DNA of 64,000 nucleotides. It comes from Strongylocentrotus droebachiensis (lineage: Eukaryota; Echinodermata; Echinoidea; Camarodonta; Strongylocentrotidae). Below are positions 1 to 10,792 of this stretch, piece after piece. The notes under the pieces are model-generated. The model was not told the origin of the DNA, ran no database searches, and was given only the letters and a program-made list of their open reading frames with translations. Numbering within the stretch: position 1 is the first letter of the stretch; every line of letters starts with the position of its first letter. The translations under genes and the position numbers were made by a program. The stretch lies in assembly GCA_035222895.1 (NCBI GenBank), contig JAVYIG010002518.1, forward strand, positions 124,001 to 188,000. Direction: 5' to 3'.

Positions 1-47
1 ACACGTAGGGCCGTGTATCTCAGATTTAACATTGTTACACGATCCCT
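1..47. mobile_element. Right end of a TTAA-flanked MITE (family F), cut by window edge
   Basis: The first 47 bases match the right end of the element at 45912-46287. Both have 'cagatttaacattgtta' followed by a short spacer and a CCT end next to TTAA (here 48-51). The rest of this copy lies outside the window. Placement in the family rests on this one terminal match. Confidence 0.6.
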
Positions 48-65
48 TTAACAGTTAGAAAACCA

Positions 66-560
66 GCAATATTTAGAAGGATATTCTCAGTTTTATCCAA
101 GAAGGATGTTCAAAATGAGGAAGATTTTATAAGGAATCAAAAGAGGATAGATAAATGCATTAAAGAAATTGAAAGATAAAAGCATAAGAAAGTGAATGAA
201 TGCTTCAAGGCTTTATAGATGGGTATTCCGGGATAGTTTTTTTAAATCTGACTTTTAGTTAAGTGAATGTTAAAGATCAGTGACTGTTTAATGAGCAATA
301 TTTGAAAGGATATTCTTAGTTTTATCCAAGAAGTACTATGTTCACTTTGTGCAAAAGTGGTAGATTTTGGAAGGAATCAACAGAGAATTGAAAAAGCGTA
401 AGAAATTGACAAATAAAAAGTACTGGTGTAAAGTAAATGAATGTTTCGGGTTTATGTATAAACAAGGATAACAAACTCCTAGGTATAATAGATGGGTATT
501 CCGAGGAACTTCTTTTTTTATCTGACTTCTAGAGAAGTGGCTGTTAAAGATCAAGATCGT
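66..560. repeat. Two-copy diverged tandem duplication (~210-260 bp unit)
   Basis: Unit 1 (about 66-285) and unit 2 (about 295-560) share several blocks in the same order: 'ggatattct(c/t)agttttatcc', 'gatgggtattccg', 'atctgact' and 'gttaaagatca'. Unit 2 is longer and has indels. Short ORFs here (342-605 minus, 492-695 plus) are not shared between units in a coding-like way and are not called as genes. Confidence 0.7.
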
Positions 561-872
561 AGACAGGGATTTAACGTTGATACATGTCTTCCACCACGTT
601 TCCACTCGCTTCCCATGTCCGAGGGCTATTTTTCTCAGACCTCTGGAGCCACACCACTCATAAGAAGAGAAGAAAAACCCATCTCGTCTAAATGAACTGA
701 TTCCCTTGGTAATTCAAGAAAGTTCAAATCGTGGGTGACTTCATCCAAACTTTCCTCTCTCTCTTCATCCTCCATACGCACACACATCAATGTAGATCCC
801 TTGCATGAGCTGCTGTCTTGTACTTTATCAATCAAAAATGGAATTGAAATTGCCCAAGGAAGATCGTGCGGC
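561..872. other. Single-copy stretch, no gene seen
   Basis: Mixed-composition sequence. A 95-codon minus-strand frame (635-922) crosses it, but it has no recognisable motif and no splice context. I see nothing else. Confidence 0.5.
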
Positions 873-945
873 CCTTTCTTTCTATCTTGATCCGGAGAGG
901 AGTGTCTCGTCTCTGCAGACAACCCTTCTCTAGACCCTTACCCAG
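873..945. repeat. Direct repeat, copy 1 (~65 bp)
   Basis: The block containing 'aggagtgtctcgtctctgca' and 'gacaacccttct' recurs almost unchanged at about 1350-1415. The copies are about 475 bp apart in the same orientation. Confidence 0.75.
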
Positions 946-1167
946 TGTTCAGGCTATTAGAATCATTGTATAGCTATACAACAAGTAATTACCTTTTTTC
1001 TAGTCTGAATGACATCTAAAGAAACGTGTAATGAAACATCATTAAAGCAAAACGCATGTTTAAGCAACGTTTCAAACAAAAATTCAAAAATGAATCGGGG
1101 TCCTGCTTAAATCTGAACATGGTTTCATATCAAAATGTTATAACTGGGCGGGGCTTATTGAGAATGA

Positions 1168-1345
1168 GCACTGATGATTGGCTAGCTGTTACCTCAATAG
1201 ACCTCTTCAATATTAGTTCCTTTGGTATACGTTTCTTTATACGATATTGTTATCTACATGTAGTCTGTACACCCCTCTCACTATACAATGATTCTTTATA
1301 ACGTTTCTTTAAACAAGTTTCGTATTAATCTTCTAGTGTCTGAAC
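1168..1345. repeat. Dispersed copy of the 140-bp array unit
   Basis: This matches the start of the 4.86-5.85 kb array. Shared blocks include 'cactgatgattggc', 'gtttctttatac', 'acacccct', 'gatgattctttat'-like sequence and 'gtctgaacaggc'. It is a diverged outlying unit and runs into the direct repeat at 1350-1415. Confidence 0.6.
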
Positions 1346-1349
1346 AGGC

Positions 1350-1415
1350 CATTGCTTCTCTTCTTGATCCAGGGAGGAGTGTCTCGTCTCTGCAGACAAC
1401 CCTTCTTTAGACCCT
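1350..1415. repeat. Direct repeat, copy 2 (~65 bp)
   Basis: Second copy of the block at 873-945. It contains the same 'gtgtctcgtctctgcagaca' string. It directly follows the array-like unit ending near 1345. Confidence 0.75.
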
Positions 1416-1540
1416 AAATGGATAGAAAGTAGGATAAACTCAAAGTATAGGAATAGTGTCTGCTGTCCTGCTATCAAGTATGTTACAGAACCGACATCTC
1501 CTCCCTTTATATAGGCCCATCTATTCATCACCCCTGTCCT

Positions 1541-1631
1541 CCTCTCTCTCTCTTTTTTCTTTCTTTCTTTTCTTTTTCTTCATTCTTTTTTCTTTTTCCT
1601 TCCTTTTTCTTTCTTTCTTTCTTTTTTTCTA
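1541..1631. repeat. Polypyrimidine microsatellite (CT/TTTC)n
   Basis: About 90 bases consist almost only of C and T, mainly CT and TTTC units. The tract is imperfect. Confidence 0.85.
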
Positions 1632-1985
1632 GTTTCATTCCTACCTTATGTAGGCCTACCATTTCTTTCTTTCCTTCCTTTTACTTCTGCCCTATATCCA
1701 AGCAACTAGTTGTTATTAAATGTATATCCTGATATTTTGCAGTCCCACCCCCCCCCCCCCCCCCAAACAACAACAAAAATGTAATAAAAAGGGTTCTTGA
1801 TACCATGACATTAAATGACATTCTGCCTTCTAGTGATAAATGTGTCTGTAACTGCAATTACACTGCAAAACATTTGTTTTTCTCATGTTCTGGAGTTTTC
1901 TTGGAAATTGCAAGGCATTTACCGGTAACTCCCAAACCCATATACACAGCTGAAAAATTCAAATTGAAAAATCTTTTAGAAAACT
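1632..1985. other. Single-copy stretch with a C17 run
   Basis: Contains a homopolymeric C run at 1748-1764. From about 1838 the sequence weakly resembles the flank of the V3 repeat near 52.05 kb. A 73-codon plus frame (1805-2026) is unsupported. Confidence 0.5.
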
Positions 1986-2525
1986 GTTTTTTGCAATGTA
2001 AATGCTCGCACTCATATCACCAGTGAATTATTCTGATTAAAGCGTTCGTTTATGCTCAACTTTTTCTGGCCAGAATGAGGCATTTGTTACACGTTTAGTT
2101 CAAAACATGGTTGCGTCCTTTCTCATTTTTGTAGAATCACTGTAAAACGGCGATCATAATCGCCGATCGTAAACTCACAAAAAGGTGTGTTTTGGATCGG
2201 CAATTCTGCAAAATCAGCAATTCTGGGGAACCATAAACGCACAATCATTTGTAAACACGTTTAAATGGGGTCAACGTAGCATGCGCAGTGCAGGTTTGCG
2301 AATCCAGCTGCAGAGCCAGAATCATGCATGCCTGGAGGAGCCAGAGAAGTGAGCATAAACAGTACACAGTGGAACTGCGATTACGATGAGCGTTTCGATG
2401 AGTGTTTCAAATCGCTCATTCTGCCTTCAAAATTGAGCATAAACGTACCCTTAGTAACTTGTCTCTCCTTGCTTCCGTGCTAATACATGCAGAGCATCGA
2501 CAAGTGGCACATGTGCAAAACTCAT
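1986..2525 (+). repeat. Repeat V, copy 1, split by MITE U2
   Basis: The left part (1986-2040) and right part (2451-2525) together match repeat V at 11205-11325 and, inverted, 51925-52045. Shared blocks are 'gtgaattattc' left of the insertion and 'ctccttgcttc' and 'catgcagagcatc' right of it. The 409-bp MITE at 2042-2450 sits between the two halves, so V was here first. The class of V is unknown. Confidence 0.7.
2042..2450 (-). mobile_element. Harbinger-like MITE, copy U2 (409 bp)
   Basis: The ends are inverted repeats: left GCGTTCGTTTATGCTCAA, right complement GGGTACGTTTATGCTCAA (16 of 18 match). The interior shares blocks such as 'atcgccgatcgtaaactcac' with U1 (35396-35754) in opposite orientation. 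Flanks are TAA-like on the left and TTA on the right, consistent with a degraded 3-bp TWA target duplication. There is no coding capacity. Confidence 0.75.
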
Positions 2526-4551
2526 CAAGAAAGCAGAATAAGCATACCACAATAGTTTCTAAAGGGGTTTTTGTAGTGGTGTGAATGGTTTTACAAACGA
2601 AAAAATCTGTATTGTGAATGGGCCACGAATGTGATTTTAGTGTTTACTTTACTGGGAAATCAAACATAATGATAGATCTGCAAGGGCAATATTTCTGTCC
2701 TTTTTGGAGAAAAAAAACGAAAAAATCTGTAGTTTAAAAGTTTGTAATGGTCTTTGTGTGGGTGTTTTGCTTGTAAAAGTTGTATTATTGTTTATTCAGT
2801 GTTCGTCTGAAATACCAAGTCATATTATACCCTCCAGTAATAATTACATCTAAGCAAGAAGGGCGACTAACAATTTGGCCAAATAACCACTGCGTCTTTT
2901 TAATAACCTGATGGTTTGTCTGTATTCTTCTTACAAGTCTAGGCACAAAATATCTTATAGTACAAGTTAAAGCCAATTGTTTGTAGATCTTCAGAGTAGA
3001 ATGTAAAGTTCATCCACTTGAAAATGCCTTTTATCTTGTTCAAGTTTTTATTTCATTTCATTGCTTATCAATTTATCACTGTTCATTTTCTTTTCATATC
3101 TTCAAACTAATATCATTTAGAGACAAATGAGAGAGTCTTGATGAAGACTACGTATCCAAATTCAAAGATGATGAAGCTCTTGTCAAATACTTTATTATTG
3201 CCCTAGGCTTAGCAATGATTTCCCAAATAATATCCTCTCTAATTTAATACTGCTCCGAAACTTCTACGCTGATGATCGCAGGCAAACAAGGATCAAATAT
3301 CAGACAAAAATTTGCCCTCCTGGGTGTCTAAAAAATTGAAAAATAGTTCTGTGTTTTTACCTGGCATACTTGGAGTGAAAAGAATATTTTTTTTGCTTAC
3401 CTGTTGAGTGTTGACCAAGAGAATAATCATCAAAGAGATTATATCATTGGATTCTATTCCAAATAAAAGGAATACCTAGCTGCTATGCATAGATCTTCTT
3501 TTTTAAAGATTGGTATGGGGTTTTGGCATATTCTGCTTCAGAATTGGTTAACAGTCTTGATACTCTCTGTATACAAATAAATTGAATCTGAAACTTTGTA
3601 AAGACTTAGGCCTATATGGAAGATTTTTTTCCTCAAGATAATGATGTTATATATCTTATCATATATTTAAATAATCCATACTCCATGAGGCCCTTCAAAC
3701 ATTTCATATTACAGTGAATTGAGTACAAACGTCTTTTCAGATTTGAAATGTATATACTTGCTTTCCTTAAAAGAAAGTTGCCATAGAAACAGATTTAGTA
3801 TTAGTGTTAGGGTGTAATTTTAACGCATGCAAATATTTGTAATATCTATTTTTATTATTCAGATGTTGCTGATAAATTTTGACTATCTACCCTTTAAATA
3901 CAATTATATGTTAAGAGTTTGGTACCATAAAGAACATTGTTCCCCCCAATTGTTTGTGATTCCTTTATTGCAAAATCGTGGGGGGGGGGTACACTTCACT
4001 CTATTAATTATAATAATACTATATTTATAAAGCTCCTTTTTTATTAGATACAAACCATTAATCTATCTGCCATATTTGATTCAAATGTAAGAATGAAAAC
4101 AGATACCTCCACATAGCTGAAAACTGTTTGTGGGCAGAGTTACTCTGGATACAGAGAATCACAAATACACGGTTGCAATACACCTGTGCAAAAGTACCGA
4201 CATTCTTGCCTCTCTATGGGGTTACCTGTGAACTGCTCAGAGAAGTACGTTCAATCATTTGAGTACCAGGTATGTGTAATGTATCTCGAAGCATGCCGCA
4301 CAATTATACATTTAACGAGACATGTGTTGAAACCTTAGCGTACTGTGAGAGTATTGCACGGAGAAATGGAATTTTGTTATTAATGAATTCAAGTTACTTT
4401 CGTTTGCAGGTGATGGAAATTGATGATGAATGGAGGAGGAATTAAACGTGGCAGCAGAAATGAGAAAAGGAATGAAGATTGTGGGAATGGGTAGAAGAAC
4501 AAGCACCAACACTATAAGGGAAGGAAAAAAAAGGGAAAACGTGAATAGTGA
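2526..4551. other. Long single-copy AT-rich stretch
   Basis: About 2 kb without a recognisable gene or repeat. It holds a G run at about 3980-3989 and several frames of 60-92 codons with no motif. It may be intronic or intergenic. Confidence 0.5.
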
Positions 4552-4819
4552 ATCATGGTCTAGTGGATATGTCACTCGACTGTGGATCACAAGACCTGCG
4601 GTTCAAGTCTGGCCACGGCACTAATGTCCTTTGGCAAGGCATTAATCTACATTTGCGACACTCGACCCAGGTGAGGTAAATGGGTACCTGGTAGGATTAT
4701 TCCTTGAAATGCACTGTGCACTGATAACGGCTGCCGGAGATTAAGCTAGGGTAATAATTTTCAAAGCTCTTTGGAAGATATGCCCTATACAAGAAGCGAA
4801 TATTATTATTATGATTATA
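4552..4819 (+). mobile_element. tRNA-derived SINE, family A, copy A2
   Basis: The head has a box A (TGGTCTAGTGG, 4556-4566) and a box B (GGTTCAAGTCT, 4600-4610) spaced as in a tRNA gene. A core containing 'actaatgtcctttggcaagg' follows, then a diverged body and a (TATT/ATT) tail ending near 4819. Head and core align with copy A1 (6327-6678, minus). It lost much of the body found in A1. Confidence 0.85.
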
Positions 4820-5042
4820 GTCTGAATGTTAATTGTATCGTACCAAAATCGTGAGCGCATCACACTGATGATTGGCCAGCAGTCCTGTCAAATTAGTTTC
4901 TTTATACAACGTTTCTTTTTACGATGTTATTATCCAGTCAGTACATACACCCCTTTTGCCCTTCGATGATTATTTATACATTTCTCTATACAGGTCTGCA
5001 TAAAGTTTGTGTAGTCTGAACAGGCTATCTGTCCTTCTGCGG

Positions 5043-5166
5043 ATAATAGGGACTTTTAGATTCGCACGAAGACAATGGGGATTGCTACGATCGACGTCCT
5101 TTTAATGCACTGCCTTGAATGGACGTCACACTTATCAGTCCACGCAAATCTAAAAGTCCCTATTAT
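5043..5166. mobile_element. Foldback MITE, 124 bp
   Basis: The two ends are near-perfect inverted repeats of at least 20 bp (left ATAATAGGGACTTTTAGATT; right its exact complement). The interior is only about 75 bp. It interrupts an array unit at the 'ctgcagata/agatctgaac' point seen intact in the neighbouring units. Confidence 0.8.
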
Positions 5167-5401
5167 CTGAACTTGAACAAGGCTGCACTTCCAGTCAGTA
5201 TACACTCATTTCGCTCTACGATGATTCTTTACACGTTTCTTTATATGGATTCGGTATAATGTTTGTTAAGTCTGAACATGCTATCTGTCCTTCTGCAGAT
5301 AAGATCTGAACTTGAACAAGGCTGTACACTTCCAGTCAGTATACCCCTTTCGCTAAATATGAAGATTCTCTATATGTTTTTGTATACTTGTTCAACATTA
5401 A

Positions 5402-5767
5402 AGGTAAAGACCAGTTATGGTCATGCGATTGCATTGTGAAAGAAACGTTGTGGAATCGATCAGAAAAGGTTGATCATCTAGCATATAAGTATTGGTGTGT
5501 ACTGCAATCATCAAAATGATAAGAAATTTGGCCCATTCTTCGTAAAGTTACAAGCACTATACACAGAAAGATGTATATGGGACTACCCTATATCTCTCAC
5601 AGTCAAATAGATATACTAATTTACCAAATATATCAATTAGTAGGCGGTTTCCCGGCAAATTTTTTATCATCATGTATTAGTCAAAACATATTCTTTCATA
5701 TGATTGGTAATGAGAGCTTCCATTTCATTTTTTGAAATTGGGGCGTTTCCAATACTGGTCTTTACCT
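5402..5767 (+). mobile_element. TTAA MITE family P, copy P1 (366 bp)
   Basis: The ends are AGGTAAAGACCAGT and its inverted complement, with TTAA directly outside both (5398-5401 and 5768-5771). P2 (41226-41591) and inverted P3 (49886-50252) are full-length relatives. The TTAA flanks suggest piggyBac-type mobilisation, but TTAA is palindromic and could be part of the ends. No ORF. Confidence 0.85.
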
Positions 5768-5848
5768 TTAAGACGGTGAAGTCTGAACAGACTATCTGTC
5801 CTTCTGCAGATAAGATCTGAACTCAAACAAGGCTGAACTTCCAAGTTC

Positions 5849-6113
5849 AGGTCCAAGTAGCAGAATGTTTGTTAGATGAGGTGATATGTTGAGACAGAAC
5901 ATTGAGTGAGGATTGGAGTTGACATGGAATCCCAAACTAATCATATCATTTCCCCCTGGAGGAATAGGCCGAAAGCTCATTCTCTTCACCAATATAGACC
6001 TGTCAAATCTATTGGGGCGGACATACTAAACTTTAAGCACCTGTACGGCGAATATGAGCTGGATAGATCCACAGGCCCTGTTTTCATTATCATCCATGCC
6101 TGTCAGACTAGTA
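5849..6113. other. Single-copy spacer
   Basis: Nothing recognisable. Two overlapping short frames (5792-5992 minus, 5906-6139 plus) read across it on opposite strands and are not supported. Confidence 0.4.
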
Positions 6114-6117
6114 TTAA

Positions 6118-6260
6118 AGCCCTACTGTCCTACTTGTAGCTACTTGCTCCCTCTATATACAAAACTTCCCCTATCGGTGCCTGTTGGTCCCCCATGATCC
6201 TCTTTTTCTTATGTTAGTTGAGAGCTGAGTTAATGAGATAGCCACCTGTATTGACGGTCT
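6118..6260 (+). mobile_element. TTAA MITE family M (190-bp type), deleted copy
   Basis: Starts AGCCCTACTGTCC after TTAA (6114-6117) and ends before TTAA (6261-6264). It aligns with the 188-bp copies at 32975-33162 and 54194-54382 but lacks about 45 bp near the right end. Shared blocks: 'agctacttgctccctctata' and 'gatcctctttttcttat'. Confidence 0.85.
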
Positions 6261-6326
6261 TTAAGTTTAGGCTAGATTAGGAGAGTTATGAATCATATAT
6301 TTGGTCTCTAGTAATCATTTGGATGT

Positions 6327-6678
6327 CATCAAAATAATAATAATAATAGCTCACATTTATAATGCGCCTAATACTACGTTTCTAGGCGCGGAACATATTA
6401 TTACCCCGGTCATCGGATTCAGGCTTACCCACACACAAGGGTATGCACATTCTCCACTCCCTGGGGAGCATTCCAGCCAGTCGCCATTTTACAAGCGCCA
6501 CTTGCTAATCAAACCACATTAGCTTTCGCATCCTACCGGGTACCCATTTTAACACCTGGGTGGAGAGTGGCAAATGTAGATCAATGTCTTGCCAAAGGAC
6601 ATTAGTGCCGCGGCGGGACTTGAACCGCGGACCTTGTGATCCACAGTCCGGTGACATATCCACTCGACCACGACACCT
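6327..6678 (-). mobile_element. tRNA-derived SINE, family A, longest copy A1
   Basis: Read on the minus strand it begins at 6678 with a tRNA-like head: box A TGGTCGAGTGG (6660-6670) and box B GGTTCAAGTCC (6616-6626), both near consensus for RNA polymerase III. A core follows with 'actaatgtcctttggcaaga', then a ~200-bp body and an (ATT)n tail at about 6330-6349. At about 350 bp it is the best family A copy here. Fragments occur at 4552-4819 and 41889-41950. It would need LINE enzymes in trans to move. Confidence 0.88.
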
Positions 6679-7071
6679 CTACAAGGGAGTTTTAGTTTGT
6701 AGAAAAATGGTTTTGTATCCTTTATAATGTCAGGTCTGTTTGGAGCCAGAAGGGCATTAACCCTTTGACAGACATCATTCTGGCTCTAAACGGATGACAT
6801 TAAGAATTACTAGAACTTTAGTTTGAAACTGTTTCTTTCGAGGGAGAAGTGTTTTGTCGTCATTTGAATGTATTTGAATAGAGTAACCAGAGATTCAGAT
6901 GAACAGGGTTATGAAAATGAGGCAGGGTGGGGAGGGGAGGGGGGTAGATTAATGAATATGCAAGGCACTACACAAAGATGTTGTTCTATCAAACAACTTT
7001 ATCTTCAGAGTAAATAAATGAACATCATAGATATCTTCTTTGCGTTATCCGAGAAGTACCTTGCTGCCCTA
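6679..7071. other. Single-copy stretch with G-rich patch
   Basis: A G-rich patch (about 6924-6945) is the only notable feature. Confidence 0.4.
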
Positions 7072-7357
7072 GGGGGTGTTTCACAAAGATCCTAATATGA
7101 ACTTTTCTCTTTGTTGGACTTAAAAATTATGGAAAGCCGTTAGCATCTATGAAAATATTTTGTAAAAGTTATTTTAAAAGGAATGAAATGTTGATTCAAA
7201 TCATTCATATTTTTTATTATCATTGAGATTTCATGTTCTTGATGTGGAATTTATAAAAAGTCTAAAATACTTTATTTTAAGGCTACAAATGGCTCTCCAT
7301 AATTTTTAAGTCACACTTAGAGTTAAGTTCGACTAAGGATCTTTGTGAAACACCCCC
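7072..7357. mobile_element. MITE with GGGGGTGTTTCACAAAGATC ends (286 bp)
   Basis: The left end GGGGGTGTTTCACAAAGATC is an exact inverted match to the right end, and partial inverted homology continues inward (CTAA, GAACTT). The interior is AT-rich and non-coding. No clear target-site duplication is visible, so no superfamily is assigned. Only one copy is present. Confidence 0.8.
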
Positions 7358-7592
7358 ATAGTTGCAATCAAAGCCTAGTGGTAACAGAGCTCCACCAGGG
7401 TCTTCTACTGGTATCCTACTCTCATAACAATTTTCTCAGCTCACCCCTAGAGGGGCGAAGAAAAGGACCTCTCCAAATTGAATTAAGGATTCTCATCTTT
7501 CTCTCAACCCCAAGTACATGTACTTCATCATCTAGGATCCCGGTGTGAAGATTGTTTTCTTTTCCTCTATTCTACCCAAAAGCTAATAATTT

Positions 7593-8413
7593 GGCCCATT
7601 TACACAGCCCAAACATTATTTTGAAAAATTGAAGATTTTTGGGGTCTGCCATTTACACTACGGGAAAATCCCATTAATTCTTCAAAATTCGATATAATCA
7701 TTATGACATTTCATCTCAACCCATTCACTAGTCATCTTCCTCAGTCCATTGACTAGTCATCTCCTCAGTCCATTGACGAGTCATGTCCTCAGTCCATTGA
7801 CTAGTCATCTTCCTCAGTCCATTGACTAGTCATCTTCCTCAGTCCATTGACTAGTCATCTTCCTCAGTCGATTGACTAGTCATCTTCCTCAGTAAATTAA
7901 CTAGTCATCTTCCTCAGTCGATTGACTAGTCATCTTCCTCAGTAAATTAACTAGTCATCTTCCTCAGTCCATTGACTAGTCATCTTCCTCAGTTAATTGA
8001 CTACCGGTAGTAATCTTCCTCATGCAGTCCATAGACTAGTCATCTCCTTAGTTAATTGACTAGTCATCTTTCTCTGTCCATTGACTAGTCATCTTCCTCA
8101 GTCCATTGACTAGTCATCTTCCTCAGTCCATTGACTAGTCATCTTCTTCAGTAAATTGACTAGTCATCTTCCTCAGTCCATTGACTAGTCATCTTCCTCA
8201 GTCCATTGACTAGTCATCTTCCTCAGTTAATTGACTAGTCATCTTCCTCAGTCCAATGACTAGTCACACCGGCTTGGAATGTTTCTGGCTTGGCATCTTT
8301 TCCAGTTTGGCCTATTGTAAAGAGTTGTCTGGCAACTTTCACAGAAAGATCACAGTCAGGCCCTGGTTTGGCATCGATCTTTTGGCATGTTTGGTTGCCA
8401 GTGTAAATGGCCC
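7593..8413 (+). mobile_element. Minisatellite-bearing MITE, family T, copy T1 (821 bp)
   Basis: The left end GGCCCATTTACACAGCCC and the inverted right end GGGCCATTTACACTGGCAAC define the element. The right ~145 bp (8270-8413) align with the right end of T2 (29870-30009), sharing 'ttggaatgttt', 'ggtttggcat' and 'cagtgtaaatg'. The left ~60 bp also align, inverted, with a fragment at 46940-47003. A 25-bp minisatellite fills the middle. No ORF of its own. Confidence 0.75.
7721..8266. repeat. 25-bp minisatellite, ~22 units
   Basis: Units are close to 'cattgactagtcatcttcct' plus 'cagtc'. Variants have 'aaattaa', 'cgatt' or 'taatt' in place of 'ccatt', and a few units have indels. Variants recur in blocks (for example alternating 'cgatt' and 'aaatt' near 7867-7970), as expected from slippage or unequal exchange. 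There are no spacers, so it is not CRISPR-like. Confidence 0.95.
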
Positions 8414-10792
8414 TAGATATACCGAATTAAATTATCACACTTGTTGAAGGATTTCACATTTCCTTGAAATTGGAAGCAAGATTTGTTCAGACCTACGAAG
8501 CCCGACTCCAATCACTATTTGCATTCACTGATTACCTAAACTATGTCTAAATTGCAGCACATTTCTACAGCAAACACTTTCAATCACACACGTAATCAAC
8601 CCTTTTGTCTGCTTGTCCTGCACACTTGTCAAAAATCTCATCAAAATTTCAAGCAAATGTCATTTGAAGCTGTTTGATTTCATTGTTGATTTTGAAATGG
8701 GCGTTAAGATTATTTAGGTCTCGTGAGAAAACTGAGAAATATATGTGTTGTCATATGTCATATAATTTTAAACACTACATTTTGATTGAATAATGATATT
8801 GAATGTTATTTATTTATTTATTTATGCAAGCATGCATGTTCACAATTTCACAACTCATTGGAGTTAAACATCACGTGAAAAATATAAAATAATACAAATC
8901 ATTTTCAATTTTACAGTCCGTTTGAATTGACTTCACATGAAAAAGAATATAACAATGTTTTATCAAAGACAAGTTGCAACTATCATCAAGTTTAAAGAAT
9001 GAACACACAAAGGGGATGAAACATAAGCATAGAGCTTGAATCGTTACCTTTCAAATATGAAATATATGACAAATAAAAATTCCTAAAGTGTTGTGAACTA
9101 TTCACAATGTTTACAAAAATCAAGAAGAAATAAAAAACAAGAAAAAAGAAGTATATTGTTAAGTCTAGTAAAATGTCTTGTTCATATCACAGCTATTTAA
9201 TTCCTTCTACAGGGCTGAATAGGGGCCCATTCACCGTTAATGAATAAATCATGGTGTAAGGAAACGTAAAGAAATACATTTGATGATCATATAGAAAGTA
9301 GATTGATAACACATTAAATGAGTATAAGAATTGCTGTTTTAAACAACATTTCGGAAGAAGGTAGTTGGAATATTCCTACAACCTTCTAAACCTGTTACCA
9401 CCTGGAGTAACACTACTAAAACCTTTTCATACCTCGAGAGGGGCCGTAATACAGGACCTTATCTAACCAAATTGTATTACGTACAGCTCTGTTTCATTCA
9501 AATTGAAAGAGGTCTCAAGTATAACTGTGAAATGAAACAAACCATCTGTAAGAACTGCATAGTTTTAAAAGAAATAGTCTGTACAGTTATGATTATGTAC
9601 TCCTTCAATTTGCAACACATTATGATATTATCTGTGAAAACATATCTAAAACCTAAAGGGTATTCTGGTCATGTTCTCTCATTTTGTATAAAGTTTATTA
9701 ATGTATATACAAACAAAATAAAAGATTACAAGAAGCACACATTTGTATTTGTAAATGTTGTCTAGGTTTTGCAACTGCACTATATAGATACCAAATATTT
9801 GGAAGCAGTAGATTCAGATTGTCTATGAAAAATTTAGTTTATTGAAATTATTGTCGCAATCATGGTGATTTCTGTGGAATACTTGTAACAATAGATGGCC
9901 TAGTTATGTTAACGGTTGATTTGTTTAGAGATGAAAGTTCACTAACCCCATACGGACCATCCTTTTAATTTGACAAATGAGGGCAATTTTCATATGTAAA
10001 GAAACAATTTATGCGATCAAATACGATTTGGAATGGCTTTTGAGAGTTGAATTTAAACCGCATAATAGGTGTTGCATGCAGCTGAAAATGAAATCGCGGT
10101 TCACAGGATCGGTTAGGTTATTACCCACGCACCTTGGTTCAATGCGAGGCTTAGTATGGGATTAACAGTTGATACAATCGTACATAACCGTTGTATTTAT
10201 CGTCTAGGTTTGTGGAATTAGTTTGGTATTGATTGGGATTTAGGAGATGATACTCTTCAATAAACACAGATTAGTACTTTTCGCCAGCTAATCCTATTTA
10301 TTTATTCTCTGGATATCATGGATGAGATACTCACAAACCAACATGGTCGAGCAGCTCATAATGAAATAACGAATCGGTAGCATAATCGCGCGCTTCTACA
10401 AATACAATTTGTTATCACAGTACAGTCTTTGTATTTCTTTATGTCCTCTGTGTTAAAGTTTACTCTCTGTGACAATTGTTACCAGTTCTTGTAAAGATTT
10501 GACAATTAAATAGAAATCCCCAAATTTGTATTTGATTGATAATTTATCTCCTGACCCAGAAAATATTTGCACCGGTATTAAGGAAGGATGATCAAGAATT
10601 AGTATAAGAAAGACTTATGAATACCTGAATTAGCTGCAAATTTATACACTGCAAGCAAAAATTTGTCCACGTTTCTCACATTTTTCACATTTCGGTGTTT
10701 TGTCGTTGAGGTTGATTAGCAACTCCCTTTAAATGTGGTGACAACTCCAAATGGTCCAAATCCACCTCTGGAGTGTGTGTTTTTTTTATTAA
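8414..10792. other. Long single-copy AT-rich stretch
   Basis: About 2.4 kb without a recognisable element apart from a short (TTTA)n run at 8806-8824. The 97-codon frame at 9472-9765 starts at a non-ATG codon, is Lys/Ile/Tyr-rich in the way random AT-rich DNA is, and has no motif. Confidence 0.5.

Larger units (their letters stand above)
4863..5848. repeat. Short array of ~140-bp units, interrupted by two MITEs
   Basis: Three units, each containing 'ccagtcagta', 'gatgat(t)...ttta', 'gtctgaaca(g/t)gctatctg' and 'tccttctgc'. Unit 1 is 4863-5042, unit 2 about 5168-5320, and unit 3 about 5321-5401 resuming at 5768-5848. A 124-bp foldback MITE (5043-5166) and a 366-bp TTAA MITE (5402-5767) split the array. 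An outlying unit is at 1168-1345. Confidence 0.7.

Noticed and set aside
6600-6678. A functional tRNA gene
   Set aside because: The tRNA-like head is followed by a SINE core and (ATT)n tail, and the acceptor stem does not pair.
7721-8266. CRISPR-like regular repeats
   Set aside because: Units are directly adjacent without unique spacers, and the context is a eukaryotic MITE.
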